A stretch of DNA of 8,141 bases from JBMYXZ01 sp049608925 (GTDB lineage Bacteria > Pseudomonadota > Alphaproteobacteria > JAGOMX01). Location: assembly GCA_049608925.1 (NCBI GenBank), contig JBMYXZ010000067.1, positions 1-8,141 of the forward strand. The letters run 5' to 3'. This document shows positions 1-6,316 of this stretch, piece by piece (the first letter of the stretch is position 1; each line of letters begins with the position of its first letter). A model generated the notes under the pieces. It was not told where the DNA came from. It made no database searches and saw only the letters and a list, made by a program, of their open reading frames with translations. The position numbers and the translations under genes are program-made.

Positions 1-58
1 ACCATATGGCTGATATATGCTCTCAGCTCACCACCACAATTTATTCCGGACACTTATG

Positions 59-73
59 GGCTTGACCGCGGAA
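59..73 (+). repeat. 15-bp inverted repeat, left copy
   Basis: GGCTTGACCGCGGAA here is the exact reverse complement of 265-279. It continues on the right as TCCA, and the run GCGGAATCCA resembles one end of palindromic repeats common in bacterial genomes. The matching left arm of the palindrome is missing: the sequence to the left (41-58) is unrelated apart from a loose ATTCCG at 43-48. This copy therefore looks truncated. Confidence 0.7.
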
Positions 74-264
74 TCCATTTTTTTGCAATTTTTTCAGTTC
101 TTTATATTGATTTAGAATCTTGATAGTTTGATTTTTTGCTCCTACCTGTGAAATTCTTTAGAGATTCTAATCGATGAATAGATTTGATGGTCTTTACGGA
201 CGGACCCTGACTCAAGACAATACTAGACGCAAGTTAAATAATTAAAATAAAACAATTAAATGAG

Positions 265-285
265 TTCCGCGGTCAAGCCGCGGAA
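265..285 (-). repeat. Palindromic hairpin, right copy of inverted repeat; possible terminator
   Basis: TTCCGCGG (265-272), loop TCAAG, then CCGCGGAA (278-285) form a perfect 8-bp GC-rich stem. Positions 265-279 are the reverse complement of 59-73. The hairpin lies about 50 bp downstream of the tgt stop codon, so it could end that operon's transcripts. However, the minus strand continues CTCATTTAATTG rather than with a T-run, so rho-independent termination is uncertain. It may equally be one copy of a dispersed genomic palindromic repeat. Confidence 0.6.
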
Positions 286-335
286 AGTCGGAGTGTGATG
301 ACTTGAAACAGAAATCACTATATATCAAAATGGCT

Positions 336-1538
336 TCAAACAACCCAGTTCTTGCGTTCTTCAGCCAGTCTATCATCTTTAATGGCTCCGCGAATCGCCG
401 TCAGCAGTTGATTCATATAGCTGACGTTATGAACCGTAATGGCGTTGACAGCCAGTAGTTCGCCAGCTTTCAGCAAGTGATGCAGATACGCACGAGAATA
501 AGTCTGACAAGTATCGCACGGGCAATCTTCATCAATCGGGCGTTGATCATCACGGAACTGTTGATTGCGCAGATTCATGTGCTCTGCCCCACGATAAGGA
601 TATTCATCCCAATGCTTTGCCTTAACCAGTGCACCGCCATGACGTGCCAAACGCGTTGGATGCACACAATCAAACGTATCGATGCCCTGCTCTACTCCGT
701 GAAAGATATCGCGCACACCTCCAATTCCCAGCAAATGCACAGGACGATCTTTGGACAACAAAGACATCGTCAGGCTGACAACATCTTCCATTTGATTTTT
801 ATCGGCCCCTAGTGACCCACCTACTGCATGTCCAAAGAACGGCGTGTCATTAACAAAAGCACAGCTTTCCTGGCGCAAATCTTCGTATACGCCGCCTTGG
901 ATAATACCGTATAGAGCTTGCTTGCCTTCTGTATTAAGTTTGTGAAACTGATCATAGCTGCGTTGCGCCCATCGATGGCTCATACGCATAGACTTTTCTG
1001 TATAGACTTTGTCTACATGAAAGGGCGTGCATTCATCCAACACAACTATCAAGTCTGCGCCCAGCTTATGCTGGATGGTGATGGATTCTTCCGGGGTCAG
1101 CATATGCATTGATCCGTCGATATACGACTTAAAGCGCGCGCCTTCTTCGGTAATTTTCACCAACGTACGGCGTTTTTCTCCTGACCGTTTGCCTTTAATT
1201 TCTTGCGAGACAGATCCATGACCTAGGCTGAATATTTGATACCCCCCTGAATCTGTCAGCATGGGGCCATCCCAACCCATAAACTTATGCAGTCCACCCA
1301 TTTTTTGCACCAAGTCTCCCCCTGGCTGCAGCATCAAATGATAGGTGTTGGACAGAATAATCTGCGTATCCGCTTCCTTCATTTGTTTTGGCGTCGCCCC
1401 CTTAATCGCAGCCTTTGTCGCACAGAATATAAAGGCAGGTGTTTCGACAACTCCATGCGGCGTCGACAAGCGCCCAAGTCGCGCCATGCTGTTAGGGCTT
1501 TGAAAGGTGATCTCAAAGGAAAAATTCGGATAGGTCAT
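336..1538 (-). CDS. tgt: tRNA-guanine (queuine) transglycosylase, queuine-salvage type
   Basis: Tgt swaps guanine 34 of GUN-anticodon tRNAs for a queuosine precursor in the cytoplasm. The 400-aa product has the family's active-site landmarks: LTDSGG with D96, DEC at 168-170, QGGVYEDLR around 214-222, and the nucleophile region FDCVHPTR with D290. The zinc site is C339-x-C341-x2-C344 with H370. Two features depart from the textbook bacterial enzyme. A basic insertion (about residues 107-127, containing KGKRSGEKRR) precedes KITEEGARFKSYIDGS. The base-binding loop reads GGSLGAD (240-246) instead of GGLAVGE. From memory, chlamydial Tgt proteins share both, and these are reported to use queuine. 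The ATG overlaps the yhhQ stop codon in an ATGA, so translation is probably coupled. It is the last gene of a four-gene operon. The family call is secure; queuine rather than preQ1 preference is inference. Confidence 0.97.
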   Translation of the reverse strand: MTYPNFSFEITFQSPNSMARLGRLSTPHGVVETPAFIFCATKAAIKGATPKQMKEADTQIILSNTYHLMLQPGGDLVQKMGGLHKFMGWDGPMLTDSGGYQIFSLGHGSVSQEIKGKRSGEKRRTLVKITEEGARFKSYIDGSMHMLTPEESITIQHKLGADLIVVLDECTPFHVDKVYTEKSMRMSHRWAQRSYDQFHKLNTEGKQALYGIIQGGVYEDLRQESCAFVNDTPFFGHAVGGSLGADKNQMEDVVSLTMSLLSKDRPVHLLGIGGVRDIFHGVEQGIDTFDCVHPTRLARHGGALVKAKHWDEYPYRGAEHMNLRNQQFRDDQRPIDEDCPCDTCQTYSRAYLHHLLKAGELLAVNAITVHNVSYMNQLLTAIRGAIKDDRLAEERKNWVV

Positions 1539-2293
1539 GATTTTGGATTACTCAAATAACTGGTTATGTAAATAAAAGGGGTGTTTAGGAAGGATAAGCC
1601 GGCCCGTAAAAACAACGTACCCACGATATGCGTCATAATTACCGTCTCTATACTGATGGGCATTGGCGCCAACACAATCCATGCTAACATGCTGAAAATA
1701 GTATTATCTACTAAGGCTGACAAAATGGTCGATACATTTGTCCGCAGCCATAATATACGCCCACTCATCAATTTCTTCAGACCTGTGAAAATCCATATAT
1801 CTGTATATTGACTAATAACATAGGCGATAATACTGGCAGCAAAAATGCTGACCGTCGGTGTGAAAATTGTCATCATCGCATTGTGCGAATCACAAAAGAC
1901 CTGATGTGTGGCTTCGCACGTCTCGGGGTCTAAAGGCGTCCACCCCAATGTAGTGGTCATAAAAACTGTCATCAGCAACATACCAAGCGTGCTTAGGATC
2001 ACGGCACGACGCGCAACGTTGCTGCCATGGTGTTCTGCTAAGATATCGGTACATAGGTAGGTCGAGGCAAATAGGATAGTTCCCAAGGCAATGGGCTCGG
2101 GAAAATATGAGAATTTAACAGCTTTTAGAACCTGTATGTTGGCGGCAATAACAGCAACCGTGATGTATATATAGAGGCCGTATTCACGATAAAAGTGATA
2201 CAGAGCCAATATTGACACGCCACAGACACCCAGCATAAAACAGGAAATAAGCTCTGGAGGGAAACCATTCAAAAAATTAATAAATTCAAACAT
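1535..2293 (-). CDS. yhhQ: Queuosine precursor transporter, YhhQ/VUT family
   Basis: This is an integral membrane protein of 252 aa with about six or seven hydrophobic segments, the usual size for the family. Members import queuosine precursors (preQ0, preQ1 or queuine) across the inner membrane. Family-style motifs are visible: NIQVLK near 52-57, ASTYLCTDILAEHHG near 76-90, SQYTDIWIF at 161-169, and LRTNVSTILSALVDNTIF at 183-200. The region 118-138 contains three cysteines or histidines in a loop and is less typical. The start has AAGAAG about 4 nt upstream and lies 7 bp after the zinc-finger gene. Its stop codon overlaps the tgt start by 4 bp. That tight pairing with tgt supports delivery of the Tgt substrate as its role. 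Which precursor it carries cannot be read from sequence. Confidence 0.93.
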   Translation of the reverse strand: MFEFINFLNGFPPELISCFMLGVCGVSILALYHFYREYGLYIYITVAVIAANIQVLKAVKFSYFPEPIALGTILFASTYLCTDILAEHHGSNVARRAVILSTLGMLLMTVFMTTTLGWTPLDPETCEATHQVFCDSHNAMMTIFTPTVSIFAASIIAYVISQYTDIWIFTGLKKLMSGRILWLRTNVSTILSALVDNTIFSMLAWIVLAPMPISIETVIMTHIVGTLFLRAGLSFLNTPFIYITSYLSNPKS

Positions 2294-2300
2294 GTACTTC

Positions 2301-2459
2301 TTATTTATTCTCTTTTACAAACGTTTTACTGCAATATGGGCAAACAATCTGGCCATCTGGCCCCAAATTCAGATAAATCCGAGGATGTCCGGTTTCTGGG
2401 CCATTGCCTTCACAACTTACACGATTTGTATCAACGATAACAGTGTCTAGCTTCTGCAT
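2301..2459 (-). CDS. Small zinc-finger protein, CHCC (NDUFS6-like) family
   Basis: This 52-aa protein begins MQKLDTVIVD. It carries C16-x8-H25-x14-C40-x2-C43, the zinc-ligand spacing of the CHCC finger family that includes the mitochondrial complex I accessory subunit NDUFS6/NUMM. Flanking residues also fit: SCEGNG, GHPRIYL, and VCPYCSKTF at the C terminus. A strong ribosome binding site, AGGGAG (2466-2471), lies 6 nt before the ATG. The gene sits 15 bp after the ampG-like gene and 7 bp before yhhQ, so it is an internal operon member. Bacterial homologues are short stand-alone zinc-binding proteins of poorly defined role. The complex I link is known for the mitochondrial protein and is only inference here. 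Confidence 0.9.
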   Translation of the reverse strand: MQKLDTVIVDTNRVSCEGNGPETGHPRIYLNLGPDGQIVCPYCSKTFVKENK

Positions 2460-2474
2460 GTTAGGCTCCCTTTA

Positions 2475-3830
2475 TCAAGCAGCTTGACGACTTATTTTAT
2501 TATGCCACAAAGATACGCCATATACGCGCATTAAGTACAGCAGAATAAATATTCCTGGAAAAACAGCGATAAAGCTTAGGTAAAAGAAGTCAACCCACCC
2601 TAATGCTTCGGCCAGCCATCCTGAAAACGGGGTAAAGGCAAAGCGTCCGAAGCTGACGAACGACGTTAATAAGGCCAATTGAGTCGCCGCATAGGTCGTA
2701 TTACACAATGTCAGCTGATAGGCAAACAAAGCCGTTGTTCGAAATCCGCTGGTGATATGCTCAATGCCAATCGAAAAATACAGCATAAAGGGGTCATAGC
2801 CAGCATAATACATAGCAACCAGCATCAGGTTTGCAACCCCATGCAATATAACCCCCAGCAGAATTGTCCGCAGAAAGCCATACTGTGTTACAACATAGCC
2901 ACCTATGATGCCTCCAAGAACTGACATACACATCCCGAAAAGCTTAGAAGCATTAGCAATTTCAACCTTAGAAAAGCCAAGATCTCGATAGAAAAGGTTG
3001 GGCATCGTGCCCAAAATATTATCGCCCAGTTTATAGAAGACCATCAGCATTATCAGCGCGACCCAGCCAGGACGCCGCATAAAGTCCGTAAAGGGCGCCA
3101 CAGCCGCCGTATGCAACCAGGACAGCGTCTTGGCCAGGCGGGGACTAGTTGCATAGCGTTCTTCAATGTGGGCACAAATTTTCGCTTCACGTTTCTCGGA
3201 TTCTAAATCATGCGGTGGGTCGGGCTCGGGAATCAACAAGACAGTTACTAAGCCAATTCCAACTAAAGCTGCCATAACAAGATAGACGGCATTCCACGAG
3301 ATTATCGTCTCCATGTAGAGCGCCCCTGCCCCTGATAAAATCATGGCAATGCGATAGCCTGTAATACCAATGCTTTCACCTGGGCCGTACATCTTCTTTT
3401 CTAGGCTTTCCATTTGATAAGCTAGCATTAAGACATTCTGGGTAGCTGCCGCAAAGTTCACAATCAGCGCCAACGTCATAACCATTGTCAGGTTACTGGC
3501 AGGATCCACCATCCCAAAGCCAATCAGACCGGCCATTAACAGAAGATGGCTAACGATAAGCCAGCCACGCCTGCGCCCAAAATACTGGGTTAAAAAAGGC
3601 AGTTGCATCCTGTCTAACAAGGGAGCCCACAAAAATTTAATCGAATACGGAAAAGTCGCCGCGCCAAAAAAGCCAATAGCCGTCAAGCTGATACCTTCAT
3701 CACACAACCATTGCGCCAAGGTCGAGGATGTTAGAAACAGGGGAATACCGCTGGAAAATCCCAGCAAGCCGATAATCAATATCCGCCGATTCCAGTATAG
3801 CTCTGCAATTCTATTGATAAATTGAGACAT
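2475..3830 (-). CDS. ampG: AmpG-like major facilitator superfamily permease
   Basis: This 451-aa MFS transporter has about 12-14 hydrophobic helices. AmpG imports anhydromuropeptides for peptidoglycan recycling. AmpG-like signatures include LLGFSSGIPLFLTSSTLAQW (22-41), KFLWAPLLDR (65-74), the basic loop FGRRRGW (84-90), GITGYRIAMILSGAGALY (155-172), and the diagnostic YKLGD (266-270). The long cytoplasmic loop 201-245 between the halves is charged. Where E. coli AmpG has, from memory, SQD...DAW, this protein has TQNVLMLAY (130-138), so two acidic positions are missing and the substrate may differ. It is the first gene of the operon. No good Shine-Dalgarno precedes the ATG, and no better in-frame start is visible. 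The family call is firm; muropeptide specificity is moderately supported. Confidence 0.85.
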   Translation of the reverse strand: MSQFINRIAELYWNRRILIIGLLGFSSGIPLFLTSSTLAQWLCDEGISLTAIGFFGAATFPYSIKFLWAPLLDRMQLPFLTQYFGRRRGWLIVSHLLLMAGLIGFGMVDPASNLTMVMTLALIVNFAAATQNVLMLAYQMESLEKKMYGPGESIGITGYRIAMILSGAGALYMETIISWNAVYLVMAALVGIGLVTVLLIPEPDPPHDLESEKREAKICAHIEERYATSPRLAKTLSWLHTAAVAPFTDFMRRPGWVALIMLMVFYKLGDNILGTMPNLFYRDLGFSKVEIANASKLFGMCMSVLGGIIGGYVVTQYGFLRTILLGVILHGVANLMLVAMYYAGYDPFMLYFSIGIEHITSGFRTTALFAYQLTLCNTTYAATQLALLTSFVSFGRFAFTPFSGWLAEALGWVDFFYLSFIAVFPGIFILLYLMRVYGVSLWHNKISRQAA

Positions 3831-3853
3831 GCAGTCAAAACTGTTGGTTACAC

Positions 3854-3890
3854 TAGAGATTTACATTACACATATTTGCACAGTGTGCAA
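3854..3890 (-). promoter_or_regulatory. Candidate promoter and 15-bp palindromic operator of the ampG-tgt operon
   Basis: TTGCACA-G-TGTGCAA at 3876-3890 is a perfect palindrome with 7-bp arms. On the minus strand its first half, TTGCAC, can serve as a -35 element, with a weak -10 (TAATGT, spacer 16 nt) downstream and the ampG ATG about 45 nt further on. The position between the icd terminator and the operon start favours an operator overlapping the promoter. The palindrome is directly visible; the promoter assignment is weak and the regulator is unknown. Confidence 0.45.
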
Positions 3891-3896
3891 GAATAT

Positions 3897-3930
3897 AAAA
3901 AAAGCCGAGGATCCATTTCCTCGGCTTTTT
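3897..3930 (-). terminator. Rho-independent terminator of icd
   Basis: AAAAAGCCGAGG (3899-3910) pairs with CCTCGGCTTTTT (3919-3930) as a perfect 12-bp stem with an 8-nt loop. On the minus strand the stem runs into seven consecutive T residues (3903-3897). It begins 24 nt after the icd stop codon, the expected place. The mirror-image A and T runs make it potentially bidirectional, though no plus-strand gene feeds into it here. Confidence 0.93.
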
Positions 3931-3954
3931 CAATTTACTAACAGGTCTCTGAGA

Positions 3955-5391
3955 TCAATCTTCGCCTTGAGCCTTTGAGAATGCTTGCTCGTCATTAAAG
4001 ACGTTCAACTTTTCGACCTGCATCCAGCGATACTTTTGGTTGATGCTGTTTAACAGTTGAACAAAGCTGTCATGATCAACGTCTGCGTTGTCATTAGCCC
4101 GCAATACAAAGCGGCAACGGTTACAGTCACCTGTTTCAGGAGACACTCCTGGATCAGGATAGACAATTACACCGCGGCTAGAAATCATTTTCAGGCGGAA
4201 TGGTGTGTTTTCAACCAATGATTCGAGCTCACGACCTATTGTATCAGGCGTATCTGTTGATTCGATAAAGACGTCAACACCCATAACGCGGCGCTTTTCA
4301 GTTAGCCTAGGCGCTGGTGATGAAGGCATCTTAATTGGCTTATAGTCACGGAACGTATAATCAGGGAAAGGTTTCCCAAGATTTTTGATAATGCAATCTG
4401 TGAATTCTGTTGTTGATACACCCTGGTTTGGACCAGATACATCCTGGGTAAAGGTGCCATCAATGCCCAAGGTGACATAAACAGCTTGCTCGATAGAATC
4501 AGCCGCTTCGAACTCACCCAAATACCGCAACATCATCACACCGGACAACAGAACCGCGATTGGGTTGATCACGTTTTTACCTGCATATTTAGGGGCAGAT
4601 CCATGCACCGCTTCAAAGATAGAGACCGTTGACCCTAAGTTTGCACCCGGTGCAAATCCTAGACCACCAACAAGACCTGATGCCAAATCACTGAGGATAT
4701 CACCGTTCATGTTTGTGGTGACAATGACTTCGAACTTTTCAGGGGTACGAACCAACTGATGGGCACAGTTATCAACGATCACATCGTATGCTTCGATGTT
4801 TGGATAATCGCTACTGACTTCGCGGAATACTTCCAGCATCAACCCTTCTGTCAACTTCATGATGTTGGCTTTATGGGCGCAATGAACGGAACCACGTCCC
4901 TCGGCAATGGCCAGCTCAAACGCTGCCCGGATAACTTTCTCACAACCTTTGCGCGTGATAACCTTACGGCCTTCTGCTGTTGATGGAGTCAAGTTGTACT
5001 CGATACCCGCATATAGATCTTCTACGTTTTCACGAACCACAACCATGTCAATGTTACGACCACTGTATGGTGTAGCAACACCTGGAAACTCTTTCACAGG
5101 ACGAATGTTGGCAAATGTCTCAAACAGCTTACGCAACGTAACGTTCGCGCTTTTCTCGCCAAACCCAACAGGTGTTTCCAATGGGCCTTTCAGGACAACT
5201 TTATTGCGCTTGATCGAATCAATTGTTTCTTGCGGAACACCAGATGGCAAGCCAGCTTTAAAGACCTTCGCGCCTGCTTCGCATTCTTCCCAGTTTATTT
5301 GAACGCCTGCTGCTTCGATAATCTTGCGTGTGGCGCCCACAACCTCGGGGCCAATACCATCGCCATATATAAGTGATATATTATGAGCCAT
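3955..5391 (-). CDS. icd: NADP-type isocitrate dehydrogenase, Thermus/Rickettsia type
   Basis: This TCA-cycle enzyme oxidises isocitrate to 2-oxoglutarate. The 478-aa product shows the isopropylmalate/isocitrate dehydrogenase fold. IYGDGIGPE (8-16) is at the N terminus. The isocitrate-binding S81-x-N83-x3-R87 comes next, with R97 and R120, followed by the catalytic pair Y127 and K174. Metal-binding aspartates D207, D231 and D235 lie in DVIVDN and NGDILSD. The cofactor loop HGSAPKYAGKNVINP (263-277) carries K268-Y269, the pair linked to NADP specificity; NAD enzymes usually have Asp-Ile there. An extra C-terminal domain of about 130 residues, ending KAQGED, matches my memory of the Thermus thermophilus enzyme and of Rickettsia Icd, and is absent from E. 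coli Icd. The ribosome binding site AAGGGA (5399-5404) is 7 nt before the ATG. It is a single-gene unit with its own promoter and terminator. Confidence 0.95.
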   Translation of the reverse strand: MAHNISLIYGDGIGPEVVGATRKIIEAAGVQINWEECEAGAKVFKAGLPSGVPQETIDSIKRNKVVLKGPLETPVGFGEKSANVTLRKLFETFANIRPVKEFPGVATPYSGRNIDMVVVRENVEDLYAGIEYNLTPSTAEGRKVITRKGCEKVIRAAFELAIAEGRGSVHCAHKANIMKLTEGLMLEVFREVSSDYPNIEAYDVIVDNCAHQLVRTPEKFEVIVTTNMNGDILSDLASGLVGGLGFAPGANLGSTVSIFEAVHGSAPKYAGKNVINPIAVLLSGVMMLRYLGEFEAADSIEQAVYVTLGIDGTFTQDVSGPNQGVSTTEFTDCIIKNLGKPFPDYTFRDYKPIKMPSSPAPRLTEKRRVMGVDVFIESTDTPDTIGRELESLVENTPFRLKMISSRGVIVYPDPGVSPETGDCNRCRFVLRANDNADVDHDSFVQLLNSINQKYRWMQVEKLNVFNDEQAFSKAQGED

Positions 5392-5712
5392 TTTCCAATC
5401 CCTTTCGTTGAAAAATTATTATTCTAGAGTGGCTTAATCCTATCATACCTTACTTTGCTGTTCCAAGAGCAAAACTTAACAATCTAGGTCATTGAAAGAT
5501 TTTAGAAAAATTTTAATAAAATTCTTAACTTTTGGGTTTTGATCTGGCATGATTGCCTAAGTGAGTTAAATAAGAATAACAAAAAAAACATTTTTTTGAT
5601 TCGTGCTAGATATTCCAGCGGCGAATGTTAATTATATGAAAATTCGTAAAATTATGTACGCTAAGAATACATATTGCTGGAACCATGGTGCAATTAGGGA
5701 GGCCAAGTGGTG
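5392..5712. other. Divergent AT-rich spacer between icd and the cold-shock gene
   Basis: This gene-free stretch must carry promoters for both flanking genes. Besides the icd -10 box it contains an AT palindrome AATTTTA-A-TAAAATT at 5509-5523 and long A and T runs near 5580-5597. I could not find a convincing -35/-10 pair for the plus-strand cold-shock gene. If transcription starts in the AT-rich middle, that gene would have an untranslated leader of 100 nt or more, as many cold-shock mRNAs do. That is inference. Confidence 0.5.
5442..5447 (-). promoter_or_regulatory. Candidate icd promoter -10 box
   Basis: TATGAT on the minus strand matches TATAAT at five of six positions and lies about 50 nt before the icd start codon, giving a leader of roughly 40-45 nt. 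The -35 is poor: TTGCTC at 19 nt is the nearest T-T-G match, so spacing is not ideal. Confidence 0.45.
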
Positions 5713-6264
5713 ATGAACGTTGAACATGCCCATCAAGAGGATATGATGGATGAACAAGAATTTCCTCCTCTGGAAGGAAGCGAGCAACTAAGGTGTATCG
5801 TTAAATGGTTTAACCCTGTAAAAGGGTTTGGCTTTGTAATTGCCGACCAAGGGAATGAAGATATTTTCCTCCATTTTTCCGTGCTGGATGCAACGGGCTA
5901 TCAATACCTTAGCCCTGGCGACGAAATCGACTGCATGGTTGGTAACGGCAAAAAAGGTAAACAGGTTGGCCAAATTTTAGAAGTTTATCCAGCCAACCAA
6001 GATGCAGATCAAGCATCACATTCAATGCCACCTCTTCAAACTGTTGGCCCACTTGAGACCGTAGCTGGCGAGGTAAAATGGTTCAACATCATCCGTGGCT
6101 TTGGCTTTGTTAATCCTGAAGACGGTGGTCGTGATATTTTTGTGCATGCATCCGTTCTAAGGCGCATTGGTTTGCAGAAGATCTACCCCGGCCAGAAAGT
6201 AACCATGCAGGTTACGAACTCTGATCGTGGCAGACAAGCATGGACGCTTGATTTAGTGTCCTGA
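5713..6264 (+). CDS. Tandem cold-shock-domain protein
   Basis: This nucleic-acid-binding protein has two cold-shock domains in one chain, a layout common in alphaproteobacteria. Counted from a GTG at 5707, domain 1 spans about residues 28-93, with KWFNPVKGFGFV (RNP1) and DIFLHF (RNP2). Domain 2 spans about 119-184, with KWFNIIRGFGFV and DIFVHA. They are joined by a polar linker rich in Q, A and S. The N-terminal tail is acidic and Met-rich. The start is ambiguous: in-frame GTG 5707, GTG 5710 and ATG 5713 all follow AGGGAGG (5696-5702), with spacers of 4, 7 and 10 nt. I chose the ATG; the other starts add two residues at most. Likely roles are RNA chaperone or transcription antitermination. 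Cold induction cannot be judged from sequence. Confidence 0.93.
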   Translation: MNVEHAHQEDMMDEQEFPPLEGSEQLRCIVKWFNPVKGFGFVIADQGNEDIFLHFSVLDATGYQYLSPGDEIDCMVGNGKKGKQVGQILEVYPANQDADQASHSMPPLQTVGPLETVAGEVKWFNIIRGFGFVNPEDGGRDIFVHASVLRRIGLQKIYPGQKVTMQVTNSDRGRQAWTLDLVS

Positions 6265-6316
6265 TGTTTCTTGGAAAACAATCTATTTTGGATTGGGCAA
6301 GACTTTTTTGGCTTTG
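6265..6316. other. Short convergent spacer, weak terminator candidate
   Basis: The cold-shock and tetR genes converge here with 52 bp between stop codons. CAATC (6279-6283) and GATTG (6291-6295) can pair, and a T6 run follows at 6303-6308. The stem is only 5 bp and the T-run is distant, so a terminator for the cold-shock gene is only a weak possibility. Confidence 0.25.

Larger units (their letters stand above)
1..335. other. AT-rich intergenic region with inverted repeats, no gene seen
   Basis: I see no supportable gene or RNA here. Plus-strand frame 1 is open from the window edge to a stop near 122, but its translation is low-complexity and matches nothing I know. A 23-codon ORF at 174-245 has no ribosome binding site. 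The region lies downstream of tgt (minus strand), so it should hold that operon's terminator. The best candidate is the GC-rich hairpin at 265-285, although no clean U-tract follows it. The two GC-rich islands near 59-76 and 265-285 stand out sharply from the AT-rich surroundings and are listed separately as repeats. Confidence 0.6.

Noticed and set aside
1..122. Plus-strand frame open from the window edge to a stop near 122, possible 3' end of an upstream gene
   Set aside because: Its translation crosses the palindromic repeat and AT-rich sequence and shows no family features. It is short enough to occur by chance.
174..245. 23-codon plus-strand ORF in the left intergenic region
   Set aside because: It has no ribosome binding site, no recognisable motif, and an in-frame stop just before its ATG; chance ORF.
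1..335. CRISPR array, tRNA or other structured RNA
   Set aside because: There are no direct repeats with regular spacers, and I could not fold a cloverleaf. Only the inverted GC-rich repeat is present.
4907..5302. 131-codon plus-strand ORF opposite icd
   Set aside because: It is antisense to a region of icd carrying catalytic and substrate-binding residues, and shows no family resemblance.
5509..5523. AT palindrome AATTTTA-A-TAAAATT in the icd/cold-shock spacer as an operator
   Set aside because: In such an AT-rich spacer this symmetry is easily produced by chance, and no similar site occurs near another gene here.
5685..5723. 12-codon upstream ORF (ATGGTGCAA start) overlapping the cold-shock gene start in another frame
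   Set aside because: It lacks a convincing ribosome binding site and contains the real Shine-Dalgarno of the cold-shock gene. An attenuating role is possible but unsupported.
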